Source: Bacteroidales bacterium UBA6192
GTDB taxonomy: Bacteria > Bacteroidota > Bacteroidia > Bacteroidales > F082
DNA length: 12,690 bases
Reading direction: 5' to 3'
NCBI GenBank assembly: GCA_002422725.1
Contig: DITE01000004.1
Location: 1 to 12,690 of the forward strand
Each line of letters opens with the position of its first letter. Within the stretch, counting starts at the first letter, position 1. The notes below the pieces were generated by a model. It saw only the letters and a list, made by a program, of their open reading frames with translations. It did not search any database and had not been told where the DNA came from. Made by a program: the position numbers and the translations under genes. Of the stretch, positions 6,453 to 12,690 are shown one piece after another.

Positions 6453-7007
6453 ATGATAACAACTTATGTCTGTTTGCTTCGCGGAATCAATGTTAGCGGG
6501 CAGAAGCCAATCAATATGGTGGCTCTGGAAAAAATGTTTAACGACCTTGGTTTTTTTGGCGTCCAAACCTATATCCAGAGCGGAAATATTGTTTTCGGAG
6601 CAGATGCCCTGACTGAACCTGATCCGGAACAATCCATTGCAGGCGGGATTCAGCAAACATTCGGTTTTGAAGTCCCTGTGATTGTTGTGGAAAAACGGGA
6701 ACTGAAGGATATTGTCCGAAACAATCCTTTTGCAAACGACCCGGACAAAGACAGCACTTACTTTCACCTGACTCTATTATCTTCATTGCCTGAAAATAAC
6801 CCGGCTGAAAGGCTGATACAAAAGCGATCTGAGGGCGAAGAGGTGGCATGTATTGGCCGGTCTGTATACCTCTATTGCCCTGATGGATATGGGAAGACCA
6901 GACTCACCAACACTTTTATTGAAAAAGTAGCCGGACGCTCTGCCACTACCCGCAACTGGAGGACAATGAATGAGCTGATGCGAATGGCCGATGCATTCAA
7001 GGTATAA
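6453..7007 (+). CDS. DUF1697 family protein
   Basis: A 184-residue cytoplasmic protein of the DUF1697 family, whose biochemical role is not established. Family signatures are YVCLLRGINVSGQKPINM (5-22), TYIQSGNIVF (39-48), the central PFANDPDK region (92-99) and the C-terminal KTRLTNTFIEK (148-158) with TTRNWRTMNEL (165-175). The length is usual. I chose ATG 6453 over an in-frame GTG at 6435, because family proteins begin just before the conserved LLRGINV segment and the GTG adds only six unconserved residues. The gene stands alone, bounded upstream by the lipoprotein terminator. No clear TAnnTTTG box was found. Confidence 0.9.
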   Translation: MITTYVCLLRGINVSGQKPINMVALEKMFNDLGFFGVQTYIQSGNIVFGADALTEPDPEQSIAGGIQQTFGFEVPVIVVEKRELKDIVRNNPFANDPDKDSTYFHLTLLSSLPENNPAERLIQKRSEGEEVACIGRSVYLYCPDGYGKTRLTNTFIEKVAGRSATTRNWRTMNELMRMADAFKV

Positions 7008-7056
7008 GTCCGGTATTATGGTATTCTAAAAAATCTTTGTTATTATCCTTGATTCG

Positions 7057-7089
7057 TCCGGAAGCCTTTGTTATCAATGTGTTTCCGGA
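7057..7089 (+). repeat. Inverted repeat downstream of the DUF1697 gene
   Basis: TCCGGAA (7057-7063) pairs with TTCCGGA (7083-7089) around a 19-nt loop, about 50 nt after the stop. No T run follows at once, so a terminator role is doubtful. A 9-bp direct repeat CTTTGTTAT (7035-7043, 7066-7074) overlaps it. Confidence 0.4.
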
Positions 7090-7155
7090 TAAGATGCCGT
7101 CTTGTCAATTATTTTGTTAAGTGTGCAAAAGCTGAAATACATATGCATAATTTTG

Positions 7156-7169
7156 TGTGAAATTTCACA
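7156..7169. promoter_or_regulatory. Perfect 14-bp palindrome with CRP-like half-sites, upstream of the OsmC gene
   Basis: TGTGAAATTTCACA is a perfect palindrome whose arms are the CRP-family half-sites TGTGA and TCACA, but with 4 bases between them rather than the classical 6. An outer dyad of ATGCA (about 7143-7147) and TGCAT (about 7173-7177) brackets it. It lies about 130 bp upstream of the OsmC start. An operator for a Crp/Fnr-type regulator is possible but unproven. Confidence 0.4.
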
Positions 7170-7298
7170 TTTTGCATGTTGTGTTTTAACAATTCTTTCG
7201 GGGGAATGGAGTGTGGGGTATTCGGGAAATAGGATTGATATTCAATTAAATGTAATATTTCAGGAAGAATTATTTTTAACTCTGTAAACCAAAAATGT

Positions 7299-7742
7299 AT
7301 GCAGCCTATTGACAAATCAAAAGAACTGACCGCTACGGTAAAACTGGTCAACAACAAGCTCCAGTTCGCCGGTCATGTTGAAGGAAACGAACCGGTGTCC
7401 ATTGATTACACACCTCCATTGGGCGATAACCTGGGCTACACCTCACTGGAACTGCTTCTGCTGAGCCTGTCGTCGTGTCTTGGCAGTGCGGTTCTCACTT
7501 TTCTCAGGAAGATGAATAAAACAATTCAAGGTTGTGAGATTCAGGTGCATGGCTTGCGAAAACAGGAACACCCGACAGGCCTGCATGAAATTAGTGTAAA
7601 CATCAGCATTAACTCGCCCGATGTAACAGAATCGGATATGCTGAAGGTGATCAGGCTGTCAGAGGATACCTATTGTCCGGTCTGGTCGATGTTGAAAGGA
7701 AATGTTGAGATGAAGACCCAATTTTCGATCAGGCAGGGCTGA
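7299..7742 (+). CDS. OsmC/Ohr-family protein (thiol peroxidase fold)
   Basis: A 147-residue cytoplasmic protein of the OsmC superfamily; members reduce organic and inorganic hydroperoxides with a reactive cysteine pair. Both expected cysteines are visible: Cys60 in LLLSLSSCLGSAVLTFL, at the start of the long central helix, and Cys126 in SEDTYCPVWSML. The N-terminal stretch with ATVKLVNNKLQFAGHV and the DYTPPLGDNLGYTSLELLL segment also fit the family. It resembles the general OsmC-like subgroup more than dedicated Ohr, so the preferred substrate is unknown. The start is ATG 7299; the ATG at 7295 is out of frame. The roughly 290-bp upstream gap is AT-rich and contains two dyads (7156-7169 and ATTGA-TAT-TCAAT at 7234-7246) that could serve redox- or starvation-responsive control. 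No partner gene is adjacent. Confidence 0.9.
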   Translation: MQPIDKSKELTATVKLVNNKLQFAGHVEGNEPVSIDYTPPLGDNLGYTSLELLLLSLSSCLGSAVLTFLRKMNKTIQGCEIQVHGLRKQEHPTGLHEISVNISINSPDVTESDMLKVIRLSEDTYCPVWSMLKGNVEMKTQFSIRQG

Positions 7743-7847
7743 AAAGTATTTCTCACCTTGTGTCGTTTCAGATTTGCTCTTTGTTCATTGAGCCTGAATC
7801 ATCATTTTTTTCAGGTCAGAGATCGGGTGTTTCTTCTTTTAAATCAC

Positions 7848-7855
7848 TAATATTG
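7848..7855 (+). promoter_or_regulatory. Possible -7 box of the ABC exporter operon
   Basis: TAATATTG matches TAnnTTTG with one mismatch and lies 19 nt before the chosen ATG. No -33 box is clear. An imperfect hairpin CCTGAA/TTCAGG (7793-7815) lies upstream and could end OsmC transcription. Confidence 0.25.
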
Positions 7856-7874
7856 CCATAGAAAAATATTGTCC

Positions 7875-8732
7875 ATGATGATACAGGTGAGTCAACTGAA
7901 TTTTACCTATCGCAGAACACAGAAAAAGGCCATTCACGATATGAATTTCGACATTCGTGAAGGGGAAATATTTGGGTTTTTAGGGCCAAGCGGGGCAGGA
8001 AAAACCACCACACAGCGGCTGATTATCGGGTTGTTGCGAAATTATACCGGTCATATCGGGGTGCTTGGAAAAGAAAGAAGCCAGTGGGGGAAGGACTTTT
8101 ACGAGCAGGTGGGGGTGGCCTTCGATTTCCCGAATCTGTATACCAGACTCACAGCAAAAGAAAACCTGCAACTTATTGGTGCATATTACAAAAACGCAGC
8201 CGGCAAACCGGAGCAGTGGCTCGACCGTGTTGGTTTGCTTGCCGACAAGGATGTGCGGGTTGAGAATTTCTCAAAAGGGATGAAAATGAGGCTGAACTTT
8301 ATCCGTTCCATCATGCATAATCCCAGCCTGATGTTTTTCGATGAGCCTACCTCAGGCCTCGATCCGGTGAATGCCCATATCATCAAGGAAATCATTCTGG
8401 AGCAGAAAGCTGCCGGAAAAACAGTGTTTCTGACCACCCACAATATGACAGTTGCCGAACAGCTTTGCGACAGGGTGGCTTTTATCGTCGAAGGACAGAT
8501 TGTGGTTACCGGATCGCCGAAAGAACTGATGATCGAACACGGAAAACCTGTGGTGAAGGTTGAATATCAGCGTAATGGAAAGCTCTTCGAAATGCATGCT
8601 GACATGAAAGGAATTGGCGACAACAAAGTCTTTATCGATTTGCTTAAAACCGCCGACATAAAAACCATGCACAGTTGCGAAGCCACATTGGAAGATATTT
8701 TTATAAAACTTACCGGCAAGAAGCTATTATGA
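7875..8732 (+). CDS. ABC transporter ATP-binding protein (ABC-2 type exporter)
   Basis: A 285-residue ATPase that would power export through the two permeases encoded just downstream. In order it shows Walker A GPSGAGKTT (37-45), a degenerate Q-loop AFDFPNLYTRLTAKENL (82-98) with Asp where Gln is usual, an ABC signature FSKGMKMRL (132-140), Walker B LMFFDEP (152-158) with the following TSGLDP D-loop, and the H-loop TTHN (His189). The C-terminal 70 residues form the usual accessory region. ATG 7875 is preferred to the TTG at 7869, which adds two residues; ATG 7878 is also possible. The stop overlaps the permease start as ATGA, indicating translational coupling. Subunit sizes and order resemble the Mycobacterium Rv2688c-Rv2687c-Rv2686c exporter named for fluoroquinolones; the real substrate here is unknown. 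Confidence 0.95.
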   Translation: MMIQVSQLNFTYRRTQKKAIHDMNFDIREGEIFGFLGPSGAGKTTTQRLIIGLLRNYTGHIGVLGKERSQWGKDFYEQVGVAFDFPNLYTRLTAKENLQLIGAYYKNAAGKPEQWLDRVGLLADKDVRVENFSKGMKMRLNFIRSIMHNPSLMFFDEPTSGLDPVNAHIIKEIILEQKAAGKTVFLTTHNMTVAEQLCDRVAFIVEGQIVVTGSPKELMIEHGKPVVKVEYQRNGKLFEMHADMKGIGDNKVFIDLLKTADIKTMHSCEATLEDIFIKLTGKKLL

Positions 8733-9421
8733 GGTTGTTGCATGCCATCGAAGCGGATATTCGCTTTCAGATAAAACAAGGTTTCTATCTGGTTTATGTG
8801 ATCATTACAATACTGTACCTGATCATCCTGTCGTTTTTGCCCATAGATGTGCTATCCATTGCACTTCCATTGGTTGTTTTTTCGGATCCTTCGGTGCTTG
8901 GGTTATTTTTCATCGGCGGAATCATCATGCTCGAAAAGGCTCAGGGAGTGCTGCATGTTATCGTTGTATCCCCCTTACGTTCAATGGAATATGTGTTGTC
9001 AAAAGTGATCTCGCTGTCGTTGATTTCGGTCGTTGTAGCGATAGTGATCACCCTTTTCAGCCATTATGAAAATGCGGATTATTTTCTGCTCATCCTGGCC
9101 ACTGTGCTCACATCGGGATTATTCACCCTGGGTGGGATCATGATCAATGCGGGCTGTAACACGGTGAATCAATACATGCTGAAGACCATTCCGTATATGC
9201 TGCTCTTTGTGCTGCCCTGTTTTTCGCTGATCGGCTTTCCCTATTCCGATTTGTTTACCCTGATACCCAGTGTTGCTGCCCTGCGGCTGATGCTTGGCGC
9301 ATACTTGGGTATAAGTTGGCCCGAAGCCCTTGGGCTGGTGTTGTATCTCATCGGCATGAATTATTTGTTCCTGCGGATTACCATACGGGTTTTTGAGAAT
9401 AAAATTGTTTATCAGGATTAG
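8729..9421 (+). CDS. ABC-2 type permease subunit 1
   Basis: A 230-residue membrane subunit with six predicted transmembrane helices (about 20-38, 43-68, 92-111, 117-140, 152-170 and 196-216). The ABC-2 coupling-helix region EKAQGVLHVIVVSPLRSMEYVLSK lies between helices 2 and 3; it is the segment expected to contact the ATPase. The start ATG at 8729 overlaps the ATPase stop by four bases (ATGA). A longer reading from a TTG at 8675 would run 58 bases into the ATPase gene and is not credible. It is followed after 5 bp by permease 2, and the two probably form a heterodimeric pore. The N-terminus (LLHAIEADIRFQIKQGFY) is typical of the permeases annotated as fluoroquinolone-export subunits, but specificity cannot be read from sequence. 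Confidence 0.9.
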   Translation: MRLLHAIEADIRFQIKQGFYLVYVIITILYLIILSFLPIDVLSIALPLVVFSDPSVLGLFFIGGIIMLEKAQGVLHVIVVSPLRSMEYVLSKVISLSLISVVVAIVITLFSHYENADYFLLILATVLTSGLFTLGGIMINAGCNTVNQYMLKTIPYMLLFVLPCFSLIGFPYSDLFTLIPSVAALRLMLGAYLGISWPEALGLVLYLIGMNYLFLRITIRVFENKIVYQD

Positions 9422-9426
9422 ATAGT

Positions 9427-10134
9427 ATGTTACAACTGATTCATATTAAAAACGATATACGCCAAATCCTGCGCGACCCCATCATGGCCATTATGTTGGT
9501 GGTACCGGTGTTTGTGATCGTGCTGTTTAAGCTGATGGTGCTGTATTTAATGCCTGCGCTTATTGAGCGAACATTGTTCGATGCCAACTTATACAGTGAT
9601 TATATCATGGCATTTGTGCTGGTGATCAACTCGGGCACACTGGGTATTGTCACCGGATTTATGATGCTCGATGAGCGCGACGGAAACATTGCCGAACTGA
9701 TGTCGGTTACTCCGCTGGGAAGGAGTGGGTACCTGATCAACCGGCTGATGTTTGCCTCCATACTATCTGTTATTTATTGCATTGCAGCCTGTTATGTTGT
9801 CAATATTGTTGTATTACCCTGGTATTCGATAGTGTTTCTGTCTCTCCTTTCAGGCTTGTATTCGGCCATAATCGGCCTGCTCATTTTTTCGGGTGCTGAT
9901 GACAAGGTGAAAGGCCTCACTTTTGCCAAAGCGCTGAACGCCCTTGTGGTTTTTGCTTTTGCTGATATTGTTTCGCTTCCCTGGCTTACCACTTTATCGT
10001 GGTTTTTTCCGCCTTACTGGGTGACAATGGTCATAAAATCGCCCCACTCCTGGGAAGTTTTCGGACTTGCCTTGTGTGTCCATGCCATATGGTTGTGGCT
10101 CCTGATCTGGCGTTACTGGCGTAAACAGGTTTGA
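9427..10134 (+). CDS. ABC-2 type permease subunit 2
   Basis: A 235-residue membrane subunit with about six transmembrane helices (20-42, 58-80, 105-130, 134-155, 170-190 and 210-230). It has the same coupling signature as its neighbour, LDERDGNIAELMSVTPLGRSGYL (81-103), between helices 2 and 3. The N-terminal HIKNDIRQILRDPIM motif before helix 1 is common to ABC-2 permeases. The ATG is 5 nt after the permease 1 stop, so the three genes form one operon. The sequences of the two permeases are only distantly alike, suggesting a heterodimer. The gene ends 9 nt before an 18-bp perfect palindrome. Confidence 0.9.
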   Translation: MLQLIHIKNDIRQILRDPIMAIMLVVPVFVIVLFKLMVLYLMPALIERTLFDANLYSDYIMAFVLVINSGTLGIVTGFMMLDERDGNIAELMSVTPLGRSGYLINRLMFASILSVIYCIAACYVVNIVVLPWYSIVFLSLLSGLYSAIIGLLIFSGADDKVKGLTFAKALNALVVFAFADIVSLPWLTTLSWFFPPYWVTMVIKSPHSWEVFGLALCVHAIWLWLLIWRYWRKQV

Positions 10135-10143
10135 TAGCCTTTT

Positions 10144-10161
10144 GCTTTGTTTAAACAAAGC
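10144..10161. repeat. Perfect 18-bp palindrome after the ABC operon
   Basis: GCTTTGTTTAAACAAAGC is fully self-complementary and begins 9 nt after the permease 2 stop. As RNA it could fold with a 4-base TTAA loop and a 7-bp stem, but no T run follows, so it is a weak terminator at best. It could instead be an operator for the cytochrome gene about 150 bp downstream. Confidence 0.5.
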
Positions 10162-10223
10162 TTGTAGTGCATTCGCTTTCAACCTGATGAAAATTTATTT
10201 TAATACAAATTTCAATTTTTTTT

Positions 10224-10256
10224 TACTTTTAACGCCGCTACGGACTGATCAATCCG
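10224..10256 (+). promoter_or_regulatory. Possible -7 box and near-palindrome upstream of the cytochrome c gene
   Basis: TACTTTTA (10224-10231) matches TAnnTTTG except for the last base. Just downstream, CGGACTGATCAATCCG (10241-10256) is a palindrome broken at only one base pair and lies near the predicted start site. The leader would be about 65 nt. It is suggestive of a repressor site but weak. Confidence 0.3.
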
Positions 10257-10303
10257 GAGCATAGTTAACTTAAAATTTTATTAAAACATTAAAATTCAAT
10301 AAC

Positions 10304-11278
10304 ATGAAAAAGGTAATTATGTACGTAATTGCTGTAATAATTATAGCAATTGCATTATCACTTGTTTATGTAAAGTCGTTTTTGCCTGATGTAGGCGATG
10401 CTCCTGAGCTGGTTGTGGAGATAACACCCGAAAAAATTGAAAGGGGAGAGTATCTTGCCAATCACGTTATGGTATGCATGGATTGTCACTCCACAAGGGA
10501 CTGGAGTTCGTTTTCGGGACCTCCTGTTGAAGGCACCAACGGAAAAGGAGGTGAAGTGTTTGATCAGAATATGGGATTTCCGGGGAAATACATTGCCCCC
10601 AACATTACCCCTTTTGCACTCGGCAACTGGACTGATGGGGAAATTTTCAGGGCCATTACAACCGGTGTTTCAAAAGATGGAAGGGCTTTGTTCCCGATCA
10701 TGCCCTATCATTATTACGGCCAACTCGACCGATTGGATATTGAAGCTGTGATTGCTTATTTGCGCACACTTCCACCCATTGAGTCGGAACCGGAAAAATC
10801 AGTCTCTGATTTCCCTATGAGTTTTATCCTGAATACCTTGCCCAAACCGGCTGAATTTAAATCGGTTCCCTCCGGATCGGATGAGGTCAGTTACGGAAAA
10901 TACATGACTATGGCGAGCGGATGTATCGAATGCCACACCAAACAGGAAAAAGGAAAGATTGTCGGTGAAGCATATGCCGGGGGGTTTGAGTTTAAGTTTC
11001 CGGATGGTTCCATTCTGCGTTCATCAAATATTACACCTCATGCGGAAACCGGAATTGGCAACTGGACCAAAGAACAATTTGTGGAGAAATTTACCCTTTT
11101 TGCTGATAGTACCTACACACCAGCTCATGTCCCAATGGGTGAATTCCAAACAGTTATGCCCTGGACAATGTATGGTGGGATGACTGTTGAGGATCTGGAA
11201 GCCATTTATGCTTATCTGATGTCCATTAGTCCGGTTGAGAACGAAATTGCACGTTATACACCTGCAAACCAGAATTAG
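10304..11278 (+). CDS. Membrane-anchored diheme cytochrome c
   Basis: A 324-residue protein with an N-terminal membrane anchor (about 4-24) and two cytochrome c domains exposed to the periplasm. The heme-binding motifs are CMDCH (58-62) and CIECH (207-211). Likely axial methionines are Met133 (FPIMPYHYYGQL) and Met285 (FQTVMPWTMYGGM). Each half repeats the order CxxCH, SNITP or PNITP, GNWT, then MP...Y...LEAIYAYL-type ending, showing internal duplication. The NITP...GNWT features resemble the cytochrome subunit of quinoprotein or flavin alcohol/sugar dehydrogenases, so it probably carries electrons from a periplasmic oxidase or dehydrogenase to the respiratory chain. No catalytic partner is nearby, hence its donor is unknown. 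Its start is typical: A-rich, ATG 10304. The gene appears monocistronic. Confidence 0.92.
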   Translation: MKKVIMYVIAVIIIAIALSLVYVKSFLPDVGDAPELVVEITPEKIERGEYLANHVMVCMDCHSTRDWSSFSGPPVEGTNGKGGEVFDQNMGFPGKYIAPNITPFALGNWTDGEIFRAITTGVSKDGRALFPIMPYHYYGQLDRLDIEAVIAYLRTLPPIESEPEKSVSDFPMSFILNTLPKPAEFKSVPSGSDEVSYGKYMTMASGCIECHTKQEKGKIVGEAYAGGFEFKFPDGSILRSSNITPHAETGIGNWTKEQFVEKFTLFADSTYTPAHVPMGEFQTVMPWTMYGGMTVEDLEAIYAYLMSISPVENEIARYTPANQN

Positions 11279-11671
11279 CAACATGTTTGAATTATTCCCG
11301 GGAAGCAGCAAGTGAAAGTACTTGGGTTGAAGTGCATTAATCTGCTTTTCATGCAACGGCCAGGCTTTTAGGGAGTAATCAGCTATAAGCAAGTGATCAA
11401 ACAAACAGCCCGTCATCACCTTCATTATTGCTGCTGAAGGTGATGACGGGCTGTTTTAGGTTCGTATTTGCTTTCACATTGGTATTTTGCGGGTCATTAC
11501 ACTATCTTTCGTTCCAATTTATTCATAACCAAAAGGAGCGTACAAGGGGATTGGCGTTGCCCGGAAAAAAGATACTCAAACCATGCATTTATTTTGACTA
11601 TTGGTTTATTATTTGGAAGATAAATGATTAACATTGCATACGAATACCAGATTAAACCAAATTATTACAAA
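11279..11671. other. Gene-free interval between the cytochrome and HATPase-GNAT genes
   Basis: About 390 bp with no convincing coding sequence. The first 120 bp show only an 8-bp palindrome AAGTACTT and no strong signal. The middle holds the long hairpin at 11403-11456. The last part is AT-rich and should contain the promoter of the following gene. No good TAnnTTTG with a spaced TTTG was found; the nearest candidates are TATTTTG (11590-11596) and TATTATTTG (11607-11615). Confidence 0.6.
11403..11456. terminator. Bidirectional terminator-like hairpin with a 22-bp perfect stem
   Basis: Arms 11403-11424 and 11435-11456 are perfectly complementary over 22 bp around a 10-nt loop. The outer part reads AAACAGCCCG...CGGGCTGTTT. 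A short T run follows on the plus strand and T-rich sequence follows on the minus strand. It probably ends transcription of the cytochrome gene 125 nt upstream. The outer arm sequence resembles that of the hsp20 terminator. Confidence 0.75.
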
Positions 11672-12690
11672 ATGAAAACCATCACCGAAATGGGAATGAT
11701 CAGCATTCCCAATAACCCGGTTTTTGTGCCTGCCGCAATTGCCTATGCTTCAAAGATAACCGAAATTTCAGGTTTTTCTCCTGATGATTGCCTGAAAATC
11801 CAGCTTGCTCTTGAAGAAGCATGTCTTCATGTGATCAACAATTCCTTTATGGGGGATGAGGTGGCTGAATATGACATTCACCTTTTGAAACGGTTGAATG
11901 GCATCGAAATTCATATTCACGATATGGGATTGCCTTACGATCCGGAAGTTGCCCCGGTATTTGATCCGCGTGCCGATCTGCTCAAACAAGATTTGAGTGG
12001 ACTGGGTTTGTTCCTGATCAGCAAAACCATGGATGAATATCGTTTCAATAATTTAGGCATTCAAGGCAAAGAGATTGTTTTAATAAAACATTTCAACACG
12101 CCTAATATTGCTGATGAAAGCTCGCGGTATGTTGAACCGGAAGTGGTATTGCCTCCTGCAGCCGGTCAGCCTGTGGTGCAGATTGATTTCAACATCCGTT
12201 TGATGGAAAAGGTTGAAGCCCTTGAAGTATGTCGATGTGTTTACGATTGCTACGGATATTCCTATGCCAACGAAAATATTTATTTCCCCGATCGGGTTGC
12301 TGCCATGAATATGGAAGGCAAACTCCGGTCGGCAGTGGCTGTAACCGATGAAGGCGAGATGGGAGGTCATTTTGCTCTGATTTATTATGACAATCTCCCT
12401 GCCGAGGTTGGCATCGCTGTAACAAAGAAAAAGTTTAGAGGACAGGGTTTTGCCCGTCAACTGGGCGAATTTCTTGAGATGGAAGCACGCAAAGATAGTT
12501 TGAGGGGATTGCAGGTGAAAGAAGTTACGGCTCATCCTTACACACAGAAGTTTTGCATAAAACTCGGTTACAAAGACTGCGGACTGCTGCTTGCACATTC
12601 GCCAAAATCGCTCTCCTTCAAAGGCATTGCCGACACCTTAAAGCAAAGAAATTCTGATGTGCTTGGATTTAAATACCTTGAGATCCCTGC
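11672..12690 (+). CDS. RsbW-like HATPase fused to a GNAT N-acetyltransferase (3' end beyond the window)
   Basis: At least 339 residues, cut off by the right edge. Residues about 10-140 form a GHKL/HATPase domain of the anti-sigma-factor serine-kinase type: an N-box-like LALEEACLHVINNSF (45-59), G1 box HDMGLPYDP (83-91) and G2 box GLGLFLISKTMDEYRF (110-125). The usual N-box Asn is replaced by His53. After a linker, a GNAT domain follows, with EVGIAV (244-249) and the acetyl-CoA loop RGQGFA (256-261), then HPYTQKFCIKLGYKDCGLLL. ATG 11672 is chosen because of the A-rich context and a family-like N-terminus; ATG 11624, in frame and 16 codons earlier, is an alternative. Proteins of this layout may link partner-switch phosphorylation to acetylation, but the target is unknown. 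Nothing upstream encodes an anti-sigma antagonist or a PP2C phosphatase; genes to the right are not visible. Confidence 0.85.
   Translation, partial: MKTITEMGMISIPNNPVFVPAAIAYASKITEISGFSPDDCLKIQLALEEACLHVINNSFMGDEVAEYDIHLLKRLNGIEIHIHDMGLPYDPEVAPVFDPRADLLKQDLSGLGLFLISKTMDEYRFNNLGIQGKEIVLIKHFNTPNIADESSRYVEPEVVLPPAAGQPVVQIDFNIRLMEKVEALEVCRCVYDCYGYSYANENIYFPDRVAAMNMEGKLRSAVAVTDEGEMGGHFALIYYDNLPAEVGIAVTKKKFRGQGFARQLGEFLEMEARKDSLRGLQVKEVTAHPYTQKFCIKLGYKDCGLLLAHSPKSLSFKGIADTLKQRNSDVLGFKYLEIP

Noticed and set aside
7102..7287. 61-residue frame upstream of the OsmC gene
   Set aside because: TTG start, AT-rich, no recognisable motif, and it covers a likely regulatory region with a palindrome.
8675..8728. 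Longer N-terminus of permease 1 from a TTG
   Set aside because: It would lie inside the ATPase gene; the ATGA overlap at 8729 is the normal coupled start and gives a family-like N-terminus.
11428..11631. 67-residue frame after the cytochrome gene
   Set aside because: It starts with TTG inside the loop of the 22-bp hairpin and has no recognisable features.
12080..12598. 172-residue open frame on the minus strand
   Set aside because: It is antisense to the GNAT domain of the fusion protein, which is clearly the coding strand.

Overview
The window looks like an ordinary stretch of chromosome from a member of the Bacteroidota, probably Bacteroidales or a near relative. Four things point there. 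Several genes have upstream boxes matching the Bacteroidota -7 element TAnnTTTG. Most genes lack a Shine-Dalgarno sequence. The glutamine synthetase is the roughly 500-residue form with the C-terminal FFHCG ending that I recall from Bacteroides. There is also a long AT-rich intergenic tract of degenerate repeats. No phage, transposase, CRISPR array or defence island was seen.

Layout, left to right. A minus-strand tRNA-Lys(CUU) (2-74) lies divergent to a TTG-started meaB GTPase gene (200-1285). A type I-like glutamine synthetase follows (1419-2921). A minus-strand polytopic membrane protein of the YbhN / lysyl-PG-synthase-membrane-domain family (2994-4052) is divergent to a small heat-shock protein gene (4298-4729). 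The hsp20 leader is unusual: it has a candidate sigma-54 -24/-12 promoter, a perfect 14-bp palindrome further upstream and a strong AGGAGG ribosome-binding site. A terminator and a ~450-bp cluster of duplicated AT-rich repeats follow, then a coiled-coil lipoprotein (5436-6305) with a textbook terminator, a DUF1697 protein (6453-7007) and an OsmC-family protein (7299-7742).

Next is a compact three-gene ABC exporter operon: an ATPase (7875-8732), permease 1 (8729-9421, overlapping by ATGA) and permease 2 (9427-10134). Its organisation resembles the exporters annotated as fluoroquinolone exporters. A membrane-anchored diheme cytochrome c (10304-11278) is followed by a 22-bp perfect hairpin. The last gene (11672 to beyond the right edge) is an incomplete fusion of an RsbW-like HATPase domain with a GNAT acetyltransferase domain.

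Apart from the ABC operon, the genes appear to be individually transcribed housekeeping or stress functions: B12 enzyme maintenance, nitrogen assimilation, proteostasis, peroxide detoxification, export and electron transfer. I found no convincing new multi-gene system. The best leads are the HATPase-GNAT fusion with a substituted N-box asparagine, the hsp20 control region and the intergenic repeat cluster.
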